38,313 bases of DNA, from IMG/VR virus record IMGVR_UViG_3300050021_000833, positions 1 through 38,313 of that record. One strand, 5' to 3'. The stretch comes from a virus. Below, piece by piece: positions 7,075-13,504 of this stretch. Positions within the stretch are counted from its first letter, which is position 1; the number at the start of each line of letters is the position of its first letter. The notes beneath the pieces were generated by a model, which saw only the letters and a program-made list of their open reading frames with translations, did not search any database and was not told where the DNA came from. Both the position numbers and the translations under genes were made by a program.

Positions 7075-7326
7075 ATGCCCGATGAATCGAATCCCCAGGA
7101 ACCGGAGATCGTCGGACCGTCTCCAGCGCCGGTCACCACGATGGTGGGCAGCGCTGACGGTCCCACGGGCCCGCTGGTGGTGGTGCAGTTCGCCAGCGTG
7201 ACAGGGATGTCGGTCTACTTCCTGCCCGGAGATGTGGCGCTTCAGTTCGCCAGCAACATTCGCTCCGCTGCTCAGACCGGCCCGAAGCTCGTCACTGCGC
7301 CGCCCGGATTTGTGGTGCCTCGTTGA
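7075..7326 (+). CDS. Small unknown protein (83 aa)
   Basis: I chose ATG 7075 because AGAGG (7064-7068) lies 6 nt upstream. GTG 7054, which overlaps the previous stop, is the alternative and adds 7 residues. The N-terminus is acidic and Pro-rich; the C-terminal 50 residues form a compact strand-helix segment (LVVVQFASVTGMSVYF, then PGDVALQFASNIRSA). A short fragment at 27051-27131 encodes a similar DVVRFATNIRAV ending. The function is unknown. Confidence 0.55.
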   Translation: MPDESNPQEPEIVGPSPAPVTTMVGSADGPTGPLVVVQFASVTGMSVYFLPGDVALQFASNIRSAAQTGPKLVTAPPGFVVPR

Positions 7327-7772
7327 GCGCTCCAGATCCCTCGGTCATCGAACGACTGGCGGTCATCACTCAGGCCAACCTTCACAAGGCGGTGTTCGAC
7401 TACAGCTACCTCTACCCGAGCGCGTTCGACCGTGCGCGTCACGGTGGTGGCGAACGGGTATCCACCGGTGCCGAGCCCGACCTGAGTGACCTCATGGTGG
7501 GCAATGTCAGCGCGGTGCGACGAGATCTCGAACAGGCAGCGCGTGAGCTGTTCGAAGCGGTGCGGCGAATAGAGATCGCACAGGCCCGGCTCAACGACGC
7601 GGCGTCACGCCTCGATCAACAGATGCCGGTCGAAGCGGAACAACACGAGCGCGCTATCGCTCACCCAGCTGATCGTGGCGATGTGGAACGTGCCAAGAAA
7701 GCACAGGGACGTCGACTTGCTCGCATGGTCAACCGAGCGGCGCCGTGGTCGCGCGATGAAGTTGTTGGGTGA
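7323..7772 (+). CDS. Coiled-coil phage protein, unknown function
   Basis: The 149-residue protein starts at TTG 7323, overlapping the previous stop (TTGA). After a conserved-looking block (HKAVFDYSYLYPSAFDRARHGG, about residues 21-42) it has a long heptad-like helix (about 60-105: RRDLEQAARELFEAVRRIEIA and on) and a basic tail. It is probably an oligomeric DNA- or protein-binding factor. The start block resembles hypothetical proteins of actinophages, but I cannot name the family. It is the last gene of the left operon. Confidence 0.6.
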   Translation: MSAPDPSVIERLAVITQANLHKAVFDYSYLYPSAFDRARHGGGERVSTGAEPDLSDLMVGNVSAVRRDLEQAARELFEAVRRIEIAQARLNDAASRLDQQMPVEAEQHERAIAHPADRGDVERAKKAQGRRLARMVNRAAPWSRDEVVG

Positions 7773-7787
7773 TCTCAACGACAATGC

Positions 7788-7816
7788 TTGACTCTTGACG
7801 TGGTGTTCGTTACATT
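7788..7816 (+). promoter_or_regulatory. Promoter TTGACT-17-TACATT
   Basis: A -35 box TTGACT (7788-7793) and a -10 box TACATT (7811-7816) are separated by exactly 17 nt in a gene-free stretch after the left operon. The predicted start is near 7823-7824, where a GTG could begin a 14-codon leaderless ORF (7824-7868) ending just before the zinc-finger gene. It should drive the zinc-finger/HNH pair. Confidence 0.65.
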
Positions 7817-7874
7817 GCCATCAGTGTGGCCGTCCGAATGCGCGGCGGTCACTGTTCGCGTCCGGTGATCAGCA

Positions 7875-8024
7875 TTGACCTGTTGCGTCTGCTCGGATCC
7901 AGATCGACCGATTCACGCTCGGTTCCGTTGCTTCGTCTGCTACCAGTATCTGCGCCGGCACGGCTTCGACCGATCAGTGGAGATGACGGATCGGCAGCGA
8001 GTCCGGGATCAGGAACGGCGGTGA
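7875..8024 (+). CDS. Tiny zinc-finger protein coupled to HNH
   Basis: This 49-codon frame encodes CCVCSD...RCFVCYQYLRRHGFDRS and then a basic, charged helix. It has two CxxC pairs about 16 residues apart and an Arg-rich segment, as in small phage zinc fingers that precede HNH genes. The start is TTG 7875: GGTGATC at 7864-7870 matches the extended anti-Shine-Dalgarno sequence and lies 4 nt upstream. The stop overlaps the HNH GTG as GTGA. The alternative reading, an N-terminal extension of the HNH frame from GTG 7826, gives a low-complexity Arg/Ser/Leu protein without motifs and is less likely. Confidence 0.6.
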   Translation: MTCCVCSDPDRPIHARFRCFVCYQYLRRHGFDRSVEMTDRQRVRDQERR

Positions 8025-8332
8025 CGCTGAGGATCTGCCTGCATCCTGGTTGCGGTCGCCTCACCAATGCCAGCCGGTGCGAGGACCACGAGCGCGACCG
8101 GCAACGCAACCGATGGGCCGATCGCACTACGGCCCGACGGGTGGTGGCCCAGTCGCCCGTGTGTTCGTGCCAGGGCTGTGGCCTACATGCTGGGCGGTGC
8201 GGCTCGACCGAGGACCTGACAGCAGACCACGTGGTGCCGATTTCACGGGGGGGAACCAACGGCGGAAAGCGCGTCGTCCTGTGCAGGCCGTGCAACAGCA
8301 GCAAGGGCGCACGTCTGTCGGCTCGTCGGTGA
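8021..8332 (+). CDS. HNH endonuclease
   Basis: The 103-residue protein contains two N-terminal Cys pairs, a third CSCQGC cluster and the HNH core: DHVVPISRGGTNGGKR, then VLCRPCNSSKG. HNH nucleases next to terminase genes are required for cos cleavage in HK97-like phages, and this gene lies about 0.8 kb upstream of the small terminase subunit. AGGAA (8011-8015) is 5 nt before GTG 8021, and the start overlaps the zinc-finger stop. The open frame continues upstream to 7826, which I reject as a start because another convincing gene occupies that DNA. Confidence 0.85.
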   Translation: MTLRICLHPGCGRLTNASRCEDHERDRQRNRWADRTTARRVVAQSPVCSCQGCGLHAGRCGSTEDLTADHVVPISRGGTNGGKRVVLCRPCNSSKGARLSARR

Positions 8333-8494
8333 TTCTTCGCCAGCGAATGTATGGAACGAAATTCGTTTCGATCAGGGGGCCGCAGCGACCAGTGGTGTCG
8401 TTTTTTTTTCCGTACGGGTTCCGGGGTCGTTTGCCCAGGTCAGAGGCTTGTTCGACGGCCAAGCCCCCGGGCGCTCTTGCATCGTTCCTGGTAG
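8333..8494. other. Gene-free stretch with palindrome and T-tract
   Basis: About 160 nt between the HNH gene and the next promoter have no credible ORF. It holds the palindrome AACGAA-A-TTCGTT (8355-8367), which overlaps a perfect CGAAA-TTCG-TTTCG hairpin (8357-8370), and nine consecutive T at 8401-8409 behind only a weak CGAC/GTCG stem. The T-tract may end transcription from the 7788 promoter. Because HNH and terminase genes flank it, this is also the best place in the window for a cos or pac site (inference). Confidence 0.4.
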
Positions 8495-8523
8495 TTGACC
8501 TGTAGCCGTTACAAGCGCATAAT
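8495..8523 (+). promoter_or_regulatory. Promoter TTGACC-17-CATAAT for leaderless transcript
   Basis: The -35 box TTGACC (8495-8500) and -10 box CATAAT (8518-8523) are 17 nt apart. The ATG of the next gene begins at 8530, 7 nt after the -10 box, which is the expected transcription start. The mRNA would then have no 5' leader, and no Shine-Dalgarno is present. It is the only visible promoter upstream of the packaging and head genes. Confidence 0.75.
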
Positions 8524-8529
8524 GGAACC

Positions 8530-9114
8530 ATGGCGAATCGGAGGTGCGAGCACTGTGGCGGGGACCTTCCGTTCGCTGCTCGCGACGATGCACACTTCTG
8601 CTCCGGTCGCTGCCGGGTCGCCGCTCACCGCATGGGGACCCGGGTCCCGCCCCAGCTGCGCAGCAAGGCCCGGTGGGTGCGTCGCTCGAAGCGGAAGATC
8701 CCGCTCACCCCGACAGGCGCCCACGCAAGCTCCACCGACCCGACTACCTGGTCGACGCTTCCCGACGTCCTGGGCGCCAAGCGTGGCGCCGGCATCGGGT
8801 TCGTCCTCAACGGAGACGGCATCGTGTGCATCGACCTCGACCACTGCCTCGAGGCCGGCGAGCTGCTGCCCTGGGCGCAGCCGATCGTCGATGCGCTGCC
8901 GACTACCTGGATCGAGGTCTCACCTTCGGGTGACGGCCTGCACGTCTGGGGCCGAGGCGAAGCCGGTGCCGGACGCAAGTTGCCCGTCGAAGGCGGCCAG
9001 GTCGAGATCTACAGCCAGGACCGGTACATCACGGTGACCGAGACCCCCTGGCGCAGCTCGCCGATGCGCCTGGCCGACCTCCGGCCGACCATCCGCTCGC
9101 TCGTGGATGCCTGA
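8530..9114 (+). CDS. Stand-alone PrimPol-type (AEP) domain with zinc finger
   Basis: The 194-residue protein has an N-terminal zinc site (C6, C9, C24, C28). An archaeo-eukaryotic primase/PrimPol N-terminal domain follows: the IDLDH metal motif (D102, D104), SPSGDGLH (S133-H138) and E159-I-Y as the third acidic position. Family members synthesise primers or extend DNA, and are usually fused to a helicase. Here no helicase domain follows, and the gene is next to the terminase rather than the initiator. It probably starts translation at the 5' end of its mRNA (leaderless). Its stop overlaps the small terminase ATG (TGATG). Confidence 0.75.
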   Translation: MANRRCEHCGGDLPFAARDDAHFCSGRCRVAAHRMGTRVPPQLRSKARWVRRSKRKIPLTPTGAHASSTDPTTWSTLPDVLGAKRGAGIGFVLNGDGIVCIDLDHCLEAGELLPWAQPIVDALPTTWIEVSPSGDGLHVWGRGEAGAGRKLPVEGGQVEIYSQDRYITVTETPWRSSPMRLADLRPTIRSLVDA

Positions 9115-9677
9115 TGCCGGGCCCCCGCCCGAAATCTGAAGCCCAGCGTCAACGGCGGAACGCTCCGAAGAAACCGTCCGCCGGTCGAACCACGTTGCCG
9201 ACGCCACTGGCGACGTTGCCGGTCAAACCGCCGTCGGCTTCCCGGCACTGGCGAGCGAAGACGAAGTCGGACTGGCAGGCGGTCTGGGTTCACCCGATCA
9301 TGGCGGCCGTCGACCGGGCGCTGCATGAGCCCGAGCTCCGCCGGCTCTTCGACCTGCGCGACGAGCGCGAAGTGATCTCCGCAATCGTCCGGGCCTGCCC
9401 GGTCGTCGAGGGCTCCCAGGGCCAGGAACGCATGCACCCGCTCTACGGGCGCCTGTCCACGGTCGAAACCGAGCTGCGCAACCTCGAGGACCGCAACGGT
9501 CTGAACCCGAAGGCCATGGCCGACCTCGGAATCTCATTCGCAGGAGCGAAGAAGTCGCTCGACGATCTGGCAGCGGGGCTCGAAGATGGCACCTCCGAAG
9601 ACCTCGACGGCGAAGAAGAAGTCGACCCCCGCATCGTCGAGACCACGGCGACGTCGGCCCCCCGCAAGAAAACCTGA
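9114..9677 (+). CDS. terS: Terminase small subunit
   Basis: The 187-residue protein starts MPGPRPKSEAQRQRRNAPKK, a basic beginning typical of phage small terminases of the P27-like type. A helical core follows (about residues 45-150) with an acidic C-terminus (EDLDGEEEVDPR). Small subunits bind the packaging site and load the large subunit. Identity is supported mainly by its place directly before a clear large terminase. Its last 92 nt also encode the basic N-terminus of the large subunit in another frame. Confidence 0.75.
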   Translation: MPGPRPKSEAQRQRRNAPKKPSAGRTTLPTPLATLPVKPPSASRHWRAKTKSDWQAVWVHPIMAAVDRALHEPELRRLFDLRDEREVISAIVRACPVVEGSQGQERMHPLYGRLSTVETELRNLEDRNGLNPKAMADLGISFAGAKKSLDDLAAGLEDGTSEDLDGEEEVDPRIVETTATSAPRKKT

Positions 9678-11241
9678 GCTCGCCCCCACCCTCGGCCCGC
9701 TGATCGTTCGATGGATCGAGACCAACCTGGTCCACGGCCCCGGCGACTACCTCGGGCGGCCGTTCCGGCTGCGCAGGGACCAGAAGGCGTTCCTTTACCG
9801 GGCCTACGAGCTCCGACCCGACGGCACGCGCCGATGGAGACGTGTCGTTCGTGGCGTGCCGAAAGGCGACGGCAAGACCGAGCTGGCGGCCGCGGTCGCC
9901 CTGGTCGAGTTCGCCGGCCCGGTGATCTTCAACGGATGGACCGACAGCGGTCGCCCACGAGGACGACGTCGGCTCTCGCCCGACATCCCTGTCGCAGCGG
10001 CATCGTACGATCAGGCCGGTCGCCTCTATGAGGCAGCGAGTGCCCAGGTCAAGGAAGGCCCGCTCGCCGACTACATCGACGTCTTCGAGACGGAGATGCA
10101 GTTCAAGGACGGCACCGTCGGTCGCCTCTACCGGGTGGCCGCCGTCCAGGGCGCCAACGACGGGCGCCTTCCCAGCTTCGCCGTCTGTGACGAGACCCAC
10201 GAGTGGATCGCCAACAAGAAACGGGTGCACGTCGTCCTGAAGGGCGGGGTTTACAAGCGGGACCAGGCGTGGATGCTGGAGATCACCACTGCCGGAGCCA
10301 AGGGGATCGGCTCGGTCGCCGAGGATGCCTACGAGCTCAAGGGCATGATCGACGCCGGCCACTCGCCCGACGACGAGACGCTGATCGAATGGACCGAGGC
10401 CGACGAATCCTGGGACCTCGAGGATCCCGAGCAGCTCATCGCCGCCATCCGCCAGTCCAACCCGGCCGTCGACGTGCAGTTCCCGATCAAGAACCTGATC
10501 GCCCGCTACCACGACCCGGCCACTCCTCGGCACGAGTTCAAGCGGTACAACCTCAACCAATGGGTCGAGACCACCGGCGAGTCGTGGCTCGACGAATATC
10601 CCGAAGCGTGGAACCAATGCGCCGGCATCGTCGAGTTCGACACCGATCTCGTCGGCGAATCGGCAGCGGTGATGGCGATCGACTTCGCCCAGAAGCGTGA
10701 CGGCGTCGCCGTCGTCACCGCCCAGCTGCAGCCCGACGGCTCGATCCCGGTCTATGCACGGATCTGGAAGCTGGACGGCCAGCGCATCGACGTCGCCGGT
10801 GCCCTGCAGTACATCAGGGACGTCGCCGACATGCTGCCCCTGCGAGCCATCGGCTATGACCCGAGGTACTTCGAGTTCCCCGCCCAGAACCTCCAGGACG
10901 ACGGCCTTCCCATGGTCGAGTTCCCGCAGAACGGCTCCCGCATGGTGCCGGCCTGCACCAGCGCACTCGAGGTGATCAGGGACGGTCGGGTCGTCCACAA
11001 CGGCGACCGGATCCTTCGCCAGCACGTGCGCTCGGCGGTCTGGCGGGAGTCGGAAGAGGGCCCACGGCTCTCGAAGACCAAATCGAAGGAACGGATCGAC
11101 GGGTGCATCGCCCTGGTGATGGCCCTACAGCTCGCCGTCACGCCCGGGTCGTTCACCCCACCGGCTCCGGCCACCGCGAATTCGTCGCCACAGACGCCGA
11201 TCAAAGAGTTCTTCCGGCCATCGGGAAGGTTGAAAATCTGA
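9586..11241 (+). CDS. terL: Terminase large subunit
   Basis: The 551-residue protein has an ATPase domain with Walker A GVPKGDGKTE (K97) and Walker B FAVCDE (D202, E203), and a C-terminal RNase H-fold nuclease with acidic residues D366 (AIDFAQK), D425 (GYDPRY) and D505 (RIDGC). The length is normal for HK97-type large terminases. It pumps DNA into the prohead and cuts the concatemer. ATG 9586 is the only good start; it overlaps the small-subunit gene by 92 nt, and the first 30 residues are a Lys/Arg/Pro-rich tail. Its stop overlaps the next ATG. Confidence 0.95.
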   Translation: MAPPKTSTAKKKSTPASSRPRRRRPPARKPELAPTLGPLIVRWIETNLVHGPGDYLGRPFRLRRDQKAFLYRAYELRPDGTRRWRRVVRGVPKGDGKTELAAAVALVEFAGPVIFNGWTDSGRPRGRRRLSPDIPVAAASYDQAGRLYEAASAQVKEGPLADYIDVFETEMQFKDGTVGRLYRVAAVQGANDGRLPSFAVCDETHEWIANKKRVHVVLKGGVYKRDQAWMLEITTAGAKGIGSVAEDAYELKGMIDAGHSPDDETLIEWTEADESWDLEDPEQLIAAIRQSNPAVDVQFPIKNLIARYHDPATPRHEFKRYNLNQWVETTGESWLDEYPEAWNQCAGIVEFDTDLVGESAAVMAIDFAQKRDGVAVVTAQLQPDGSIPVYARIWKLDGQRIDVAGALQYIRDVADMLPLRAIGYDPRYFEFPAQNLQDDGLPMVEFPQNGSRMVPACTSALEVIRDGRVVHNGDRILRQHVRSAVWRESEEGPRLSKTKSKERIDGCIALVMALQLAVTPGSFTPPAPATANSSPQTPIKEFFRPSGRLKI

Positions 11242-11579
11242 TGCAGCCACGACTCCTCTCCAATCTCATCGGCATTCTGGCCATCGCCTGCCTGGTCACC
11301 GGCGTAGGCGGGCTCTTCGGCCTGTTCGTCGCCCTGGTGGTGCTCGGCATCCTGCTCGGCATCGTCGGCTATCTCCTGTCGACCCAGGAACAGCCCGTGA
11401 CGAGCGTCGCCGACGCCGTCGAGGCGGCGCTGCAGAAGGCACAGGTTCGCCACGAGATCGATCTCGCAGGGGCTGTGAGCCAGGCCGAGGAGCGGGGCCG
11501 CGAGGAGATCCGCCAGCAGCTCCGGGACGAGCGGCATGCACAGGCCGCTGCCGACGAGCTCTCTGCATCGTTGACCTGA
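11241..11579 (+). CDS. Membrane protein with C-terminal helix, between terminase and portal
   Basis: The 112-residue protein has two adjoining hydrophobic segments (about residues 6-27 and 29-48, LIGILAIACLVTGVGGLFGL and onward) and a charged, probably coiled-coil C-terminus (about 55-112). The ATG overlaps the terminase stop as TGATG, and the portal gene starts 2 nt after its stop. A membrane protein at this position is unusual; it might help anchor procapsid assembly at the membrane or act in exclusion. The function is unknown. Confidence 0.65.
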   Translation: MQPRLLSNLIGILAIACLVTGVGGLFGLFVALVVLGILLGIVGYLLSTQEQPVTSVADAVEAALQKAQVRHEIDLAGAVSQAEERGREEIRQQLRDERHAQAAADELSASLT

Positions 11580-11580
11580 C

Positions 11581-13032
11581 GTGAGGTCTCTGTTCCCGGT
11601 TCGCTCCACGGAGTCCGTGAGGGCCACCGAGGCGACGATCGACCAGCTCATCGCCACGGGCGCTGCCGGCACCTACGGTATCGACCCGATCGACGGGGAC
11701 GCCGGCTTCGTCCGCGTCGGCCAGACGGGCCGCCAGATCCCCATCTGGACCCGAGAGAAGATGCGGGCCTACTCCGTTTCGGCTTATCGGATGAACCCGA
11801 TGGCCCGGGCCATCATCGACACTTACATCGCCTTCGTGGTTGGCGACTCCGGCCTGACGATTCACGCCCTCGACCCGGCCGTGCAGCAGGTCATCGACGA
11901 CTTCTGGGACGACCCCCGGGTTGACCTCCGGAATCGCCAGGAAGCCTTCTTCCGGGAGCACCTGATCTACGGCGAAACGCTCCTGCAGATGCTCGTGGGG
12001 CCCACGACCGGGGTCTGTCGGATCAACCCCCTCGATCCGACCCGAATCACCGACGTCGAGCTGCTCAACGGCAACGTCCTCTGGCCCGCCAAGGTCCACA
12101 TCTCCCAGATGATGAGCGACGACAAGATCCTCAGCATCGCCCAGATGGACGATCTCACCGGCCTGCGGGACGGCGAAGCGGTCTACTGGAAGTCGTTCAA
12201 TACGCTCGTGTCGGACCAGCGCGGTGATCCCTTCCTCGGCCCGATTCTGGACGACCTCGACAGCTTCGACACGGTGCTCAACAACCTGGTCGACCGGACC
12301 TCGCTGATGCGGTACATGGTCTGGGACGTCGAGGTGGACGGCGATCAGAAGATGGTCGAGAAGTTCGTGAAGGACCGCGGTGGCACCCACGTCCCGCTCT
12401 CCGGCTCGGTCGAGGTGCACAACAAGTCGGTGCAGTGGAAGCCGCAGTTCGGCCAGGTCGGCGCGGCCGAGGATTCGATCACCTCGGGATCCCTGATGAC
12501 CAACATCGCCGGCGGAGCCGGCCTGGCGAAGACCTGGCTGGCCGAGCCCGACGGAGCCAACCGGGCCACGTCGCTGACCATGGCCGAGCCGGTCCGGCGA
12601 CGGGTGGGCAGCGTCCAGAACATGTGGCTCAACCATCAGACCGAGCTGTTGCGCTACGTCGTCGACCAGGCGGTGGCCGCCGGCCGGTTGCCGAAGACCG
12701 TGACGGTGCAGTCCGCTCCCGGAGCGTCTGCGATCACCATGCCCACGAGCCGCTGCGTACGGGTCCACGGGCCCGAGGTGGCGGCCGCTGACAGCGAAGT
12801 CACAGCGGCCGTCCTCGTCCAGCTCGCCCAGTCGTTGACCGCCCTGACCGTGGCCGGGGTCATGTCGCCCGGCGCCGCTCGCCTGGCCACGAAGAAGGCC
12901 TGGGAACAGTTCGTCGGCATCCCGTACACGGCGGATCTCGACCAGCCCGACGGCAGCAAGGCCGACGACCTCGCCGAGGTGGTCCAGAAGGCCCTCGACG
13001 ACGGCGCCCTGAAGGTCACCCTGAAGCTGTGA
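11581..13032 (+). CDS. Portal protein
   Basis: The 483-residue protein has the features of phage portals: early segments SAYRMNPMARAIIDTYIAFV and RNRQEAFFREHLIYGETLLQ, the RINPLDPTRITDVELL stretch, the conserved MVWDVEVDG region, and a clip/stem and crown-like C-terminus. Portals form the dodecameric DNA entry ring and connect head to tail. Position (after the terminase, before the protease/capsid) and length fit. The GTG at 11581 follows the previous stop by a single base. Confidence 0.85.
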   Translation: MRSLFPVRSTESVRATEATIDQLIATGAAGTYGIDPIDGDAGFVRVGQTGRQIPIWTREKMRAYSVSAYRMNPMARAIIDTYIAFVVGDSGLTIHALDPAVQQVIDDFWDDPRVDLRNRQEAFFREHLIYGETLLQMLVGPTTGVCRINPLDPTRITDVELLNGNVLWPAKVHISQMMSDDKILSIAQMDDLTGLRDGEAVYWKSFNTLVSDQRGDPFLGPILDDLDSFDTVLNNLVDRTSLMRYMVWDVEVDGDQKMVEKFVKDRGGTHVPLSGSVEVHNKSVQWKPQFGQVGAAEDSITSGSLMTNIAGGAGLAKTWLAEPDGANRATSLTMAEPVRRRVGSVQNMWLNHQTELLRYVVDQAVAAGRLPKTVTVQSAPGASAITMPTSRCVRVHGPEVAAADSEVTAAVLVQLAQSLTALTVAGVMSPGAARLATKKAWEQFVGIPYTADLDQPDGSKADDLAEVVQKALDDGALKVTLKL

Positions 13033-13139
13033 CGGACCGCCGCAAGCGACCGTCCGTGCCGAAGAAGCCGAGCCACAAGACGAAGCGCCCGCGCCCGCCC
13101 AAGAGCGCCCACCACCGAGCTCCGAGGAGGAAGAAATGA
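13029..13139 (+). CDS. 36-residue highly basic peptide
   Basis: GTG 13029 overlaps the portal stop (GTGA) and the stop overlaps the next ATG (ATGA), so the frame fills the gap exactly. About half of the 36 residues are Lys or Arg, with Pro and His (starts VTDRRKRPSVPKK). It looks like a small nucleic-acid-binding peptide, or a coupling ORF that carries the strong GAGGAGGAAG ribosome site of the next gene. Confidence 0.45.
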   Translation: MTDRRKRPSVPKKPSHKTKRPRPPKSAHHRAPRRKK

Positions 13140-13504
13140 CCATCACCAAGGAAGAGGCGGCCGTCAAGCTGGGCTGCCCTCACCACGAGGTCAGCGGGAC
13201 AGTCGACACGGCCACCGGCGACGTCATCGCCATGGCCGACGGTTCCTCCTACATCCTCGTTCCGGAGGACAACCCGGACGCCGGCGGCAAGACGGGGCTG
13301 ATGTACCACCGCCTGCCCCACGAGGACTACAGCGGGACGTTCCCGGTCTACGAGCTCACGGCCGAAGAGGCCGCGGCGATTCGGGCCGAATCGGCCGAGG
13401 TCGAGCCCGAGGAAGCCACCACCGAGCTCGAGGAAGCGGATCCGGCCGAGGCGGAGACGGCCTCTCCCGTCCCGGTGCGGGCGAAGGCTGGGAAGTCCGC
13501 CTGA
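13136..13504 (+). CDS. Small acidic protein in head region
   Basis: The 122-residue product has an N-terminal half predicted as beta (GSSYILVPEDNPDAGGK, TGLMYHRLPHEDYSGTFPVY) and an acidic, Ala/Glu-rich tail. The ribosome site GAGGAGGAAG just before the ATG is among the strongest in the window, so the protein may be abundant. It could be a head accessory or scaffolding-assisting protein. I do not recognise the family. Its stop overlaps the next start (TGATG). Confidence 0.6.
   Translation: MTITKEEAAVKLGCPHHEVSGTVDTATGDVIAMADGSSYILVPEDNPDAGGKTGLMYHRLPHEDYSGTFPVYELTAEEAAAIRAESAEVEPEEATTELEEADPAEAETASPVPVRAKAGKSA

Noticed and set aside
7826-8020. N-terminal extension of the HNH protein from GTG 7826
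   Set aside because: The residues are low-complexity, while another frame of the same DNA encodes a clear CxxC-CxxC protein coupled to GTG 8021.
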